NCBI RefSeq assembly: GCF_932294415.1
Contig: NC_065545.1
Span: 20,157,357-20,221,356 of the forward strand
Source of the DNA: Quercus robur
Lineage: Eukaryota > Streptophyta > Magnoliopsida > Fagales > Fagaceae
DNA: 64,000 nucleotides
Direction: 5' to 3'
Shown here: in pieces, positions 44,375 through 56,036 of the stretch
Position numbering within the stretch: the stretch's first letter is position 1
Layout: every line of letters begins with the position of its first letter
Translations under genes and position numbers: made by a program
Notes under the pieces: generated by a model
Told to the model about the DNA's origin: nothing
What the model saw: the letters and a program-made list of their open reading frames with translations, nothing else
The model's database searches: none

Positions 44375-47300
44375 CAAGTTGCATGATGCTAATGGAGGAT
44401 GGTGATCTAGCCAAGATCAAATTCATGCCACCATAGTAGATTTCTACCAAATACTCTTCACCTCGGGTAGCCCTAACAATTTTGAGGAGGTCATTAAGAA
44501 TGTTCCACATGTTGTACCTAAGGAAATGAATGACATGCTTGTGGCCGAATTCACCATTGAGGAAGTGGAGATTGCTCTAAAATAGATGGCACCCCTAAAA
44601 GCACCTGGTTCGGATGGTATGCGTCCTCTCTTTTACCAAAGTTATTGGTCCTTACTTGGGCCTGATGTGTCATCCATTATCCTACACTATCTCAAATCGG
44701 GTTCTCTTCCTCAAGACCTTTGTCATTTTTTTATCACATTAATTCCTAAGGCAAAAGATCCAACATATGTATTTGAGTTTAGACTTATTAGCTTGAGCAA
44801 TGTTTTGTATCGAATTTTTGCTAAAGTTCTAACCAATTGTTTGCAAGCTATTATGGCTAATCTTATTTCAGAACATTAGAGCGCATTCATGTCTAATATA
44901 TTGATTTCAGACAATATCTTGGTGGCCTTTGAGACTTAACACTACATGTGGAATCACAATAAGGGAAAAACTGGCTTTATGACCTTGAAACTTGATATGA
45001 GTAAAGCGTACGATAGGTTGGAGTGGGAGTACATGGAGAAAGTAATGACCAAGATGGATTTTCACCTTAGACGGATACAATTGATGATGATGTGTATCAC
45101 TACAACCTCGTATTCGGTGTTAATTAATGGGGAACCCCATGGGCATATCACCTCAACACGTGGTTTGGGCTAGGGGGACCCATTATCCCTTTACCCTTCC
45201 TCATGTGTACTAAAGGTTTACATGGTTTACTAAGTCAAGTAGCCAACAATGGTGACATTCGGGGTGTATCTCTTTGCCGAAATGGCCTAAAATCACTCAT
45301 CTTCTCTTTGCCGATAATAGCCTAATTTTCTGCAGAGTTAAAGAGGAAGAATGTCAGAGCTTACTTGAGGTACTGGCCAAATATGAGAGAGCTTCTAAAC
45401 AACAAATCAATTGTACTAAAACCACTATCTTCTTTAGTAAATCCACCACCACAGACACTCAAACAGTGATTCAAAACATGTTGGGTGTTAGTATTGTTCG
45501 GCAATACAAGAAATATCTTGGCCTCCCCTTACTAGTTGGCCGAAATAAGAATGAAAGTTTCACATACATCAAACAACAAGTGTGGAAGAGGATTCAAGGG
45601 TAGGAAGGCAAGTTACTCAGTTAAGTGGACTGAAAGATATTAATTAAGGTGGTGGCACAATCTCTCCCAACCTATACCATGGCTTGCTTTAAACTCCCTG
45701 CTTCACTCTATCACGAACTTGAGAGCATGATTTGTAGATTCTTTTGGGGGAAAAAGGGAGATAACATGAAGATCCACTAGGTGAAGTGGTTGGAACTCTG
45801 CAAGCCAAAGACATAGGGTGGTATGGGGTTTAAAGATCTGTCTTTATTCAACGATGCACTCTTGGCTAAACAAACTTGGCGGTTGCTTCATGACAAGTCA
45901 TCTTTGTTCTATCATGTTTTCAATGCAAAGTTCTTCCCTGATACTTCGATTATAGAGGCCAAAATTCCAGCCAACTCTTCATATGCTTGGAAGAGTATTA
46001 TGAAGGGTAGGGATGTGGTCAAGCGAGGGGCTAAATGGAGGATAAGGTCGGGCAGGTCTGTTAACATTTGGGGTTTAAATTAGTTACTCACCACAGCTAA
46101 TTCCAATGTTCTTTCACCACAGATTGAAGAAAGGGTAGTGAGCATGGTTAGTGAGTTGATTGATCCAGACCTTAAGGAGTGGAGAACGGATGTTATTGAT
46201 AATTTTTTCTATGATTTTGAGGCAACCGTTATCAAAAACATGCCTCTCTATAGATCAATACAAGATGATGTCTTAATTTGGCCGTTTAACCCTGATGGAG
46301 TGTGCACAGTCTAGTCAAGATATAGATATTTGCATGAACAACAGACTCACGGCTAGCTTGGGCCATCTGATGCTTCAGTGCTCAAGCCACTATGGAAGAA
46401 GATTTGGGGGCTTCGAGTCCCAAATAAAGTTAAGCACCTTGCCTAGAAAGTTTGTAAAGATTCATTGCCAACCAAGACAAACCTAGTTCGAAGAAAAGTC
46501 ATTACTGAGAACTGCTGTGATGCCTACAAGATGCATCATGAAGATGTTGCTCACGACTTATTCCTTTGCCCAACCTTGTAGCCTGTATAGAGATCTCGAG
46601 CAAATTGGGACCATAGCACGCTTCAGGCGTGGTCCTCTTTCACTGACATTTTTGAGCTCATTTTTACAGGTAACAGGGACCCCAATCTCTTTGCTACTGT
46701 GCTATGGACAATATGGAATAGGAGGAATAATTTGCATTTGGGCAAGCTAGCAATCCCGCTCAGCCAAGTGATTGCTTTTGCTCAAGATCAAATCCTAGAG
46801 ACAAGCACTTGCAGTGTTGATGTTCAGTGACCCCGACAGCGCCCAACAACAGTTTGGAAAGCATCGACCCAGCATGCCTACAAGGTCAACTTCAACAGAG
46901 CTACATTTGCAGAGGACTACTGGCTTAGGAGTGGTGATCTGTAATGAACAAGGACTGATCATGGCTTCGCTTACTCAACAAATACCCCTACCTGCTTTGG
47001 TTATAGAGGTAGAGGTCTTGGCTGCATGGAGAGCATTGGAACTCACACTTGAGCTTGGCTTTGACAACATCGTCCTTGAAGGAGACTCTGAAATCCTTTT
47101 TAAGTCCTTGGAGATAGAATGCAACTCTCTGGCTCACTATGGCCACCTGATTGCAGATATTCAAGTTTTTATGTCTTAGTTTTCATTGATGAGTTTATCT
47201 TATGTTAGGAGGCAATCTAATAGGTTGGCACATGCGTTAGCTAGACGAGCATCCTCTACCCCTTTTATGTCGGTCCGGATGAAAGAAATACCACCAAAAC

Positions 47301-47397
47301 TTAACTCTGTATACATGTCTGATTTGAATGGCCTAAGCTAATAATATATCCTTGTCTTGATTCTCAAAAAAATAAAATAAATAAATAACTTCTCCTT

Positions 47398-47875
47398 GAA
47401 TGAATTAAAATTGGCCAAGATTTGCAACGTAATCAGTATTTCAGTACATGCCGATTTTGACGTCTATTAATAGCGTAGTATGCTTTTTTTAAATCACAAC
47501 TTAACAAATCGGACACAATCCATATAGGATGTTGTAGTTTTAAGTACACAGCAAGACAAGATATTGTCATTTTGCTTTACAGTAAACATTAGCCATAACG
47601 GAGTCCTTTCACATATTGGTAAACAACAATAAAGGGGTATCACTAGAACATGCTTCCAACCCATCAGACTGATAAAACTGATCCAATCCAACCCAACCCA
47701 ACCCAACATTTCGGGTTGGTTTTTCAGGAGCTGGGTTGGAATTCATTTGAGCATTGGTTGGGTCAACTTTTTATTGATAGGTTTTTTCAATCCATCTAAT
47801 CCAACCCAAGATTTTGATAATTAATTTGGATGAATTTATTATTTTGTAATATAATTCAGGCATATTATCAATGAC
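47398..47875. other. spacer after LINE, with CAACCC/GGGTTG-rich segment
   Basis: From about 47685 to 47810, CCAACCCAACCC and GGGTTGG motifs alternate, resembling 33865-33990. Non-coding. Confidence 0.5.
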
Positions 47876-48433
47876 GTGGGATTGAATGTAACCAAACGTA
47901 TAATAACCTTGTGAGGGTGTTTTATCTTCTACCAATATAAAATCATCTAAACATCTTCCACATGGTAATTGAGTACACCATTAATCCTTTGAAATGGACT
48001 CATTTTCATTCTCACCAAACTGATAATTAACAGACTATTGGAGTGCAGCGGATAGCAATTGTGTGGGTATTAGGCGATTTGTGATCTTTATGATTCTTAA
48101 GTTATTACCAGTTATCCCATTTCATCTCTTTTAAGATGGGACTAAAACGTGTTTCTTAGTTGCCTCAACCAACTGCAATTCATCATTTTAAAGTTTGTAA
48201 TTGATTGTTTCAACTTTCAAGTACAAGGTCTTGATCTTATGGCCAGAAAATTATTAGGTACTCCTGGAATACCATAAATGCGTACTCCTCCCTCTTACAT
48301 GAATAGTAGGTTTCACCATGAATTTAATCTGATTTAGAGGAAAACTTTGTCTTGACTATAACGTCTATTGATTTCCAAATATTTGATAGAAAAATATAAT
48401 AGTACTCTATGATGAATTATGCAAAGAGCAAGG

Positions 48434-48467
<34 letters not shown>

Positions 48468-48968
48468 CAATAGAAAGAAAATAAACTATGCCAATATTTT
48501 CTTAGCTTTCATTAGGAAATGGCATTGTAATATGTCAAGGTCCTGCAAACCAACCAGGTGTATTTTGATAAGGTCAGCTTTTGATGATGCAAACTAAATA
48601 TTTGATGATGTTTCAAAGACTAAATCAAATTTGTTAATGACAACAAGTTTTATACTTTTAAGATACACACATGCACCTGTCACTTTTCCCCTCTCAATCC
48701 CATTAAAAAAAAAGGTTAAGTTAGTAATAATTAGTATATTTAATGCAACCTTAATCGACACTTAAAGGCACCCATTAACAAATACCTAAGTTAATTTATG
48801 TGCATCTTTTGTAATGAGCATCAACATGTCATTTTCTACAAGTCAGTTCCTCCTGGTCCACAAGCCAAGAGGCCATTGTATGTAATACTTGGAAGGTGTT
48901 ATGGAAAAAGTCCTTGTATCTAGGATTCCTTATATTTATGGCATGTTTGGTTTATGGAGTTTTCATAC

Positions 48969-49213
48969 CCGTTTGGGTACAGCTGGAACGCAGTGTGTCT
49001 GCGTTTCAGTGTTTTTTTTTTTTTTTTTCATTGAGAAGCATGTTTCAGTGCTTTCTAGTGGGTCTCGTGTACTGTTCATAAGACCCACAAACTTCTTTTT
49101 TCAACAAAACTTTAATTAAAAATGGATCTCACAGCACTATTCACACATTTAAAAATTATTTTGTTACAGTGTTTTCAGTTTTTAACAAAATAAGTGGTAT
49201 CCAAATGGACCAT
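48969..49213. mobile_element. hAT-type MITE-like insertion in copy A
   Basis: The ends CCGTTTGGGTACAGCTG and (inverted) TCCATTTGGATACCACTTA pair imperfectly. The interior carries ACTGTTCATAAGACCCAC and CACTATTCACAC motifs. It is absent from copy B, where flanking sequence is contiguous. Confidence 0.6.
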
Positions 49214-49255
49214 TCATTACTCATCACTCAATTTTCATGGATCCCACACCAGGTT

Positions 49256-49486
49256 GGGTTGTTTGGTTAAGTTTTCATTCTCAATTTCCATCACTCATAA
49301 CTCAAAAAATTGAGTTAGAGTGATGGAAAATGAAAACAACTTTTTAATGTTTTTGAGTTATGAATTATGAATTATGGTGGCTTTTTTGTAAATTTAATCA
49401 CATGTGTGGGACCCAACTAGAGTCTTGGGAATTGAGTTTTGGGACTAGTATTGAGTGATACTAAAACCAAACAAGCTTTTAATGGC
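49256..49486. mobile_element. second MITE-like insertion in copy A
   Basis: Ends GGTTGTTTGGTTAAG and (inverted) CTTGTTTGGTTTTAGTATCAC, with an internal inverted ATCACTCATAACTCAA / TTGAGTTAGAGTGAT pair. It is absent from copy B. Confidence 0.6.
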
Positions 49487-49600
49487 CATTTACCTTAATT
49501 TTAGGTAACCCAAATTCCTCATCCCCCTTTTTTGGTTTGTAAACATCACATCTCACCAGTATAATAATTGAATTGATTAATTATTGATTTGCTCTTTAAG

Positions 49601-49800
49601 GGTGTGTTTGGATACCGTTTATTTTGCTGAAATTGAAAAATTATTGTTGAAAATACTGTAGATAAAGATAAAAGTTAATTAAAATAGTATAATGAGACCC
49701 ATGAATAGTGTCAAAAAGTGCAGTAGGACTAATGAATAGTAGTAAAAATAAACTGAATAGTGAAATAATTTTAATTTTTTATTTCAATCTAAACGCACAC
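49601..49800. mobile_element. 200-bp MITE with empty site in the paralogous copy
   Basis: Ends GGTGTGTTTGGATACC and (inverted) GTGTGCGTTTAGATTGAAA. TAAG precedes and follows it (49597-49600 and 49801-49804). In copy B the corresponding GCTCTTTAAG is directly followed by TTTTTCATTGAATTAGTAG, so the empty site is preserved. The interior has ATGAATAGTGTCAAAAAG and repeated GAATAGT motifs. Superfamily probably hAT. Confidence 0.8.
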
Positions 49801-50523
49801 TAAGTTATTTCTTTGAATTATTAGTAGTTCAATAAATAATGGTTAATTTAATTATATGCCCCACTTGTATCATTTTATTTGTTAGGTACCCAACCTTACT
49901 TGATTAATCCATGCTATTACTAGTTTAGAAAAATGTGTATTTTAAATTTGTTAGTTTGATTTATTTTTGATTTTGGTATTTGTTTAAATTTTATTGATAT
50001 TTTAAGACTCAGTTAGCTTCAAACACCAGTGGGTTCTAATTAGCTCAACTAGTAAAATCTCTAATGATTGAATAAGAAATCTAGGGTTTAATTCCAAAAG
50101 TTAGCTTCAATTAATTTTGAGATCCAATTTTGACAAAATTGGAATATTAAGCTAAATTATATAAATTGAGAATTTTTTATTGGGCCTAATAAAATGGTCC
50201 TAACTTGACGATTCGACAAGCCAACCTGATTAGTATGTATATAAATTGTAATCATTTTTTGAAAGGGTACTTTCAAACCGTGGTAAACGGCAATGGGTAT
50301 TAGTATATATCACTTCGTAATGCAATAACCGCAATTACAAGTTATCCTTTCCTATGTCTCGCATTTTGTTATGATCCAAAGCTAAAGAAATTTTCCAATA
50401 GATATCTTAATAAGTTGGTGAGAAACAGTGAAACACGTACGTATTAACTTTTTCTTCATGTTCTCTTAAATGTTTTAGCCTTTTAGGCTGAAGAGAATGG
50501 TACAGAAATAATGGAAGGAAACA
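49801..50523. other. spacer left of the copia element, partly paralogous to OEP7 3' flank
   Basis: 49836-50250 resembles 33280-33900 (ATGCCCCACTTG, TTTATTTGTTA, AATCCATGCTATTA). Non-coding. Confidence 0.55.
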
Positions 50524-50839
50524 TATCAGAAGTCAAAGAAACTAGAAGAGCTAAATGAATCACATGAATCCAGAAGTACAAGTAGCAGCACAGCTGAAGC
50601 AGAGATCAACGACATGTAGTTTAAATATAAAAGCTACATGTAGTATAATGCTAGTTAGTGGACATGTGACTTGCACGTGTTTTACTTAGCTGTACTTTTC
50701 TATTAGTTAGTCAGGAAGTTTGTTAGATCAGATAAGTTAGTTTTTGGGTTTGTTTAGCTGCTTAAGTGTTACTATAAATACCTGTAATTATCCCAATTAT
50801 ACTCAGATCAATGAAATCATTTTCTCAATAATTCTTTTA
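50524..50839 (+). repeat. 5' LTR of the copia element
   Basis: 316 bp. Begins TATCAGAAGTCAAAG and ends AATAATTCTTTTA. ACTATAAATACCTG near 50770 is the likely promoter TATA, and ATCAATGAAATCATTTTCTC near the end resembles a polyadenylation region. Confidence 0.93.
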
Positions 50840-50851
50840 TGGTATCAGAGC
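50840..50851 (+). other. primer binding site (initiator tRNA-Met)
   Basis: TGGTATCAGAGC is complementary to the 3' end of plant initiator tRNA-Met, the standard primer of copia elements. It abuts the LTR without a gap. Confidence 0.93.
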
Positions 50852-50915
50852 TTTCCTGCTCTATTTTCTCCCAAAATTTCTAGGGTTTGTTCTTGAGAGT
50901 CTTTAAGCTTCGTCA

Positions 50916-53900
50916 ATGGCTGAAGCAACGAATACTTCGTCTTCTTCCTCTGTGCAAGATCCTGCACTTGTAGAGGATATCTCAAATCCTCTGTTTCTTC
51001 ATCACGCTGAAAGTCCTGGAGCCATGCTTGTGTCCGAACCGCTGATTGGCGAGAATTACCATGCTTGGGTTCGTTCAATGAGGAAAGCATTGGTTGCTAA
51101 GAATAAATTTGGTTTTGTCAATGGTAGTATTACTCTCTCTTCGCCATTGATAAAAACTCCAACAGCTGTTGATGCTTGGATTTGATGTGACAACATGGTA
51201 GGTTCTTGGTTGATGAAGGCTGTGTCACCTCAAATTCGAGTGAGCATCACCTACAGGGATACTGCTCTGGAAATCTGGAATGACCTCAGGGATACACATT
51301 CTCAAGGGAATGGACCTAGGTTTTCCAACTTCAGAAAGATATAGCTTCAATGTGTCAAGGCGATTCTTCAATCACCAACTATTTCACTCAATTGAAGCTA
51401 TTCCGGGATCAACTTCAGAATTTTAGGCCTACTCCTACTTGTTCTTGTGGGAAGTGTACCTGCAATTTGCCTCAGAAGCTTGAAGATCTTCGTCTTCAAG
51501 ACTCAGTCATGCAATTTCTGATGGGAGTCAACGAGTCATACTCTCAGATCAAAGGTCAGATCTTATTGATTGAACCATTGCCAACCGTCAACAAAGTCTA
51601 CTCTTTGTTGATTCAAGAAGAGAGGCAGAGGAGTGTAGGGCTTGGCAATTCTGTTCACATAGAGTCTACTACTCTTGCAGTGAAGGGATTTGATGCTAAT
51701 TCCAATCCTAATTTTCCTGCTTTCTTTGCCAATTCTGGTGTTTTTGGAGGAAAGAATTCCAAAGGCAGAGACAGACCTATATGCACTCACTGTGGGAAGC
51801 TTGGGCATGTCATGGAGAAATGCTTCAAACTACATGGCTTTCCTCCAGGATTTAAGCCTAAAGGCAAGAACTTTAGGGTGAATCAAGTCAATGTTCAAGA
51901 GGCTTGTGCAGATGATGATCATACCTCTGCTAATTTTCCTTTCACTCAATAGCAATGTCAGCAATTTTTGACTATGTTGGGGACTCAAATGCAAGCTGCT
52001 CATCTTAATTCTGGTGGCAAGGAGACTCAGTTTAACATGGGGAACAAGGAAACACACATGGCTAACAGTGTGATCAAGCCTAATCCATTTGTGTCTTCTT
52101 CTTCCAGTGGCATAGATGCTCTCACCATGGCAGGTACATTTAATCATACTTGTCCTAATTTGAGGCATTCAGTCTTTTCTGCCCAAATTACACATAGAAC
52201 AGCTTTTGGTGGTAATGTTTGGGTTATTGATACTGGAGCAACAAACCATATAGTGTATTCTGTTAATCTGTTGACTGATTTTACTGCTATTAATTGTGTG
52301 GTTGCTCTTCCTAATGGTGAAACTGCCTTGGTAACTCATATTGGTTCTATATGTCTCTCTGAAAATCTTGTCTTAACCAATGTGCTTTGTGTTCCATCCT
52401 TCTCGTTCAACCTTTTATCAGTTAGCCAGCTCACCAAGAAAATACATTGTTGTCTCATTTTCTTGTCTACCTTCTGTTTCATTCAGGACCTCAATTGCTG
52501 GAGGACGATTGGTGTGGGTGAAGTTCATGATGGGTTGTATCTTCTTCAACATAGCCCCTTTGATACTTGTGCCATTCCAACTCAGTCCCAGGCTATTCCA
52601 TCTTTTCATTCTGTTTTCCATTCCATTTTTAGTCCAAATAAATCTCATGTTGTCAATAATGTCAAAATTCCTTTTTCTGTATGGCATTCTAGACTTGGGC
52701 ATCCCTCTGATGCTAAGATTTCTGTTTTGAAAAATGTACTTCCTGATCTCAATTCTGTCTCTAATAAAATCTGTGAAATTTGTCCTCTAGCTAAGCATAA
52801 AAGACTTCCTTTTCCATTTCATAATCATGTCTCTGAATTTCCTTTTGATTTGATGCATTGTGACATATGGGGTCCCTATGTGGTACCTACTGTTTCAGGT
52901 CACAAGTATTTTCTCACCATTGTTGATGATTGCACTAGATCAACTTAGGTGTATCTTATGAAATCTAAGTCTGAAACCAGGTCCTTATTACAATCCTTTT
53001 ATACCATGATTAAGAATCAATTTGGTAAGTCTATTAAAGTCTTTAGGACTGACAATGGACTTGAATTTCAAATGAATGAATTCTTTAAACTTCATGGCAT
53101 CATTCATCAGCACAGTTGTGTTGCTACTCCACAACAAAACTCTGTTGTGGAGAGAAAACATCAGCATATACTCTGTGTTGCTAGAGCTTTAAGACTTCAA
53201 TCAAATATTCCTATTGCTTATTGGGGTGATTGTATCCTCACTGTTGTTCACCTTATAAACAGACTCCCTTATCCTCTTTTGAACCACAAATCCCCTTTTG
53301 AGCTTCTTTATAATAAACTTCCAGATTATTCACATCTCAAAGTGTTTTGTTGTCTATGTTTTGCTTCTACTCTCTCTCACAATAGAGGCAAATTTGATCC
53401 TAGGGCTCTTAAGTGTGTCTTCTTGGGGTATCCTTTTGGGGTTAAGGGTTATAAGCTTTTAAATTTGCAGACCAGATCTTGTTTCATTTCTAGAGATGTT
53501 CTTTTCCATGAATCTGTGTTTCCATTTCAGTCTCTTCCTGCTTCTGTTCCTTTATCTCAATCTGACCCCCTTTATCATGATTGCTTTCCTGATGCTCCAC
53601 CTCTTCCTATCACTGATTCTATTCACCATTCTACTCCTATATTAGATACCTCTATTCATGTTGATTCCAATATTCTTGAAGAACATTTTGTTGATCTTCT
53701 TGAGGAGTTGTCGGTTTTTGTTCCTAATGACATTACTACTCCTATTCCTGACCTTCCCTCTTCTTCTTTGTCCACTGAATCTGTCCATGTTCCTCACTCC
53801 CTTCCAACTGGTCCTGTTCCAACCACTCTTGTTCCTAGGAAGTCTACTAGAATCTCTAAGCCACCTGCTTATCTTCAAGCTTACAAGTGCCATGCTGTTT

Positions 53901-55543
53901 CCACCAAATACCCTATTGCCAATTATGTTTCTAGTCATAAACTTTCCCCTTCTTACTCTCATTTTTGCAATAGTATCTCCCAAATTCCGGAACCTCAGTT
54001 TTACCATCAGGCAGTTGGTGATCCTAATTGGGATGCTGCCATGGCAGCTGAAATTCAAGCTTTAGAACTTAATAACACTTGGTCTCTTGTTCCTTTGCCT
54101 CCACATAAAAGGGCTGTTGGATGTAAGTGGGTCTTCAAAATCAAATACAAGTCAGATGGTAGTGTAGAGAGGTACAAAGCAAGGTTAGTGGCCAAAGGTT
54201 ATACTCAACAAGAGGGTTTAGATTATACTGAGACATTCTCTCCTGTTGCCAAGATGGTGACTGTTAAACTTCTCTTATCTTTGGCTGTTGTGCAAGGCTG
54301 GACTCTTCATCAATTAGATGTTAACAATGCATTTCTTCATGGTGATTTGCATGAAGAAGTGTATATGTGTCCTCCTCCAGGCCTGCCCAGCAAGGGGGAG
54401 CTTGTGTGCAAGTTGAATAAGTCATTATATGGCCTTAAACAAGCCTCAAGGCAATGGTATTCCAAGTTTTCAACAACTCTACTGCAACATGGTTTTCTGC
54501 AGTCTAAGGCAGACTACTCTTTGTTCACCAAGCACTCAGAAGCTTCTTTCATGGCACTTTTGGTATATGTTGATGATATACTTGTTGCCAGCAATGATCC
54601 TCAATCTGTAGCAGACCTTAAGGTTCTCTTAAATAAGGAGTTCAAGTTGAAGGATCTGGGCAGTTTGAAATACTTCTTGGGTTTAGAAGTGGCTAGATCT
54701 GAGAGAGGCATCTCTTTATGCCAGAGAAAGTATGCTCTTGAAGTGATCAATGATGTGGGAATGCTTGGGTGTAAACCTGTTAAAACTCCCATGGAGGTAA
54801 ATCTCAAATTAAGCAAAGATGAAGGCAAGTTATTGGCTGATGCTGGTATGTACAGAAGACTGATAGGCAGGCTGCTGTTTCTTACCATTTCTAGGCCTGA
54901 TATCACCTACTCAGTACACAGGTTGAGCCAATTTATGTCTAAGCCTAAAGAGCCTCATCTCAGGGCAGCCTATAGAGTGGTTCAGTATCTTAAGGGTACT
55001 TCAAGACAAGGCTTGTTCTTTTCATCTCAATCCTCTTTGCATATCAAAGCATTTGCAGATGCTGATTGGGTTGCATGTACTGATTCTAGAAGGTCCATCA
55101 CAGGTTACTGTGTGTTTCTTAGTGATTCTCTCATTTCTTGGAAGTCTAAGAAGCAAAACACAGTTTCAAGATCCACGGCAGAAGCAGAGTACAGGGCCAT
55201 GGCTGTTGCAGTATGTGAAGTGACATGGATTTTGTATTTACTTAAGGATCTGGATGTAAAACATAGTTAGGCTGCCTTGTTGTTCAGTGACTCTCAAGCA
55301 GCAATTCACATAGGAACTAACCCAGTGTTCCATGAGCGTGTAAAACACATTGAAATAGACTGTCACATTGTTAGGGATAAAGTGCAAGCAGGAGTTATAA
55401 AGCTAATGGACATTCGTACCCAATGTCAGATAGCTGATTTGTTGACAAAAGCTTTGAGCTGGAATCAATTTTCTGGTCTTCTTACCAGGATGGGCATCTC
55501 CAATATTCATTCTCATGATGTCCATCCTGAGGGGGAGTATTAG
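50916..55543 (+). pseudogene. copia Gag-Pol polyprotein with four stops and one frameshift
   Basis: Gag begins MAEATNTSSSSS, with LIGENYHAWVRSMRKAL (UBN2-type). A CCHC knuckle CTHCGKLGHVMEKC lies near 51783. Protease: VWVIDTGATNH (52218). Integrase: GAG-pre-integrase HSRLGHPSDAKIS, then HCDIWGPY, FRTDNGLEF, TPQQNSVVERKH (53130). Reverse transcriptase: VGCKWVFKIKYKSDGSVERY, LHQLDVNNAFLHGDL, YVDDILVAS (54568). RNase H: ADADWVACTDSRRSITGYC, SRSTAEAEYRAMA, HIEIDCHIVRDK. Stops: UGA 51183, UAG 51950, UAG 52946, UAG 55268. A 1-base deletion near 51322 shifts the frame between GNGPR and FQLQKDIASMC. The product would be inactive. Each stop can be explained by a single C-to-T or G-to-A change (Arg, Gln, Trp, Gln). 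Confidence 0.95.
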
Positions 55544-55853
55544 AAGTCAAAGAAACTAGAAGAGCTAAATGAATCACATGAATCCAGAAGTCCAAGTAGC
55601 AGTACAGCTGAAGCAGAGATCAACGACATGCAGTTTAAATATAAAAGCTACATGTAGTATAATGCTAGTTAGTGGACATGTGACTTGCACGTGTTTTACT
55701 TAGCTGTACTTTTCTGTTAGTTAGTTAGGAAGTTTGTTAGATCAGATAAGTTAGTTTTTGGATTTGTTTAGCTGCTTAAGTGTTACTATAAATACCTGTA
55801 ATTATCCCAATTATACTCAGATCAATGAAATCATTTTCTCAATAATTCTTTTA
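55538..55853 (+). repeat. 3' LTR of the copia element
   Basis: 316 bp, begins TATTAGAAGTCAAAG after the GAGGGGGAG polypurine tract. It differs from the 5' LTR at seven sites, six of them transitions. Confidence 0.93.
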
Positions 55854-56036
55854 AAGCAAGAGGGTTAATTGGCATATTGTGTGATGGGACCAAGAAGAAC
55901 TATATTTGGGGATTGTATATTTGCTAATTGCAATCCAAAAAAGATTTAGAAAATAAAATGTACTCCATATATGTCCAATAATCTGCATTAATAGTAATAC
56001 TTCTTGCAAGGTTTTTGACATGGAGAAAGGTAGTAT

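Larger units (their letters stand above)
40759..47341 (+). pseudogene. LINE ORF2, decayed and split by insertion at 41889-44369
   Basis: The start codon is lost (ATA); NCRRLGNLRTEDQL marks the N-terminus at about 40777. The endonuclease (CAGDFNEIAQQFEKQGG, DFVGFPFTWDKHYPNF) runs to 41883. After the insertion the frame resumes with KLHDANGGW, then MAPLKAPGSDGMRPLFYQSY (44586), reverse transcriptase SLSNVLYRIFAKVLTN, LDMSKAYDRLEWEYMEKVM, THLLFADNSLIFCRV (45290; usual FADD has become FADN), SKQQINCTKTTIFFSKST. The zinc-binding region lies about 46300-46560 and the RNase H end (IVLEGDSEILFKSL, RRQSNRLAHALARRA) ends SDLNGLS at 47341. A G18 run at 40953-40970 disrupts the GGGLALYW-like endonuclease segment. 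Confidence 0.88.
39095..47397 (+). mobile_element. second L1-type LINE, full length, interrupted by an LTR-like insertion
   Basis: The element spans 39110-47382. AAATAACTTGTCCTT (39095-39109) and AAATAACTTCTCCTT (47383-47397) form a 15-bp target duplication with one mismatch. The 3' end is an A-rich tail (AAAAAAATAAAATAAATAAA). Subtracting the 2.48-kb insertion and its duplication leaves about 5.79 kb, essentially the length of the LINE at 12403-18197. ORF1 and ORF2 show the same domain order and similar sequence. Both ORFs are decayed. Confidence 0.9.
47876..49600. repeat. segmental duplication copy A
   Basis: Aligns in direct orientation with 56037-57712. Shared stretches include ATCTTCCAC, CACCATTAAT, CATCATTTTAAAGTTTGTAA, AATAGTACT, ATGATGAATTAT, ATGCAACCTTA, AATACTTGG, GGTAACCCAAATTCCTCATC and ACATCACATCTCACCAG. 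The copies have many substitutions and indels. Copy A alone contains a T-tract (48437-48465) and two MITE-like insertions between about 48914 and 49486. No gene. Confidence 0.85.
50519..55858 (+). mobile_element. Ty1/copia LTR retrotransposon, complete structure, coding region broken
   Basis: The element is 50524-55853 (5330 bp) with two 316-bp LTRs (50524-50839 and 55538-55853) that differ at 7 positions by my count. A primer binding site for initiator tRNA-Met (TGGTATCAGAGC, 50840-50851) directly follows the left LTR. A polypurine tract (GAGGGGGAG, 55529-55537) directly precedes the right LTR. Flanking AAACA (50519-50523) and AAGCA (55854-55858) are a likely 5-bp target duplication with one change. 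LTRs begin TAT rather than TG. Gene order protease, integrase, reverse transcriptase, RNase H identifies copia. Confidence 0.96.
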
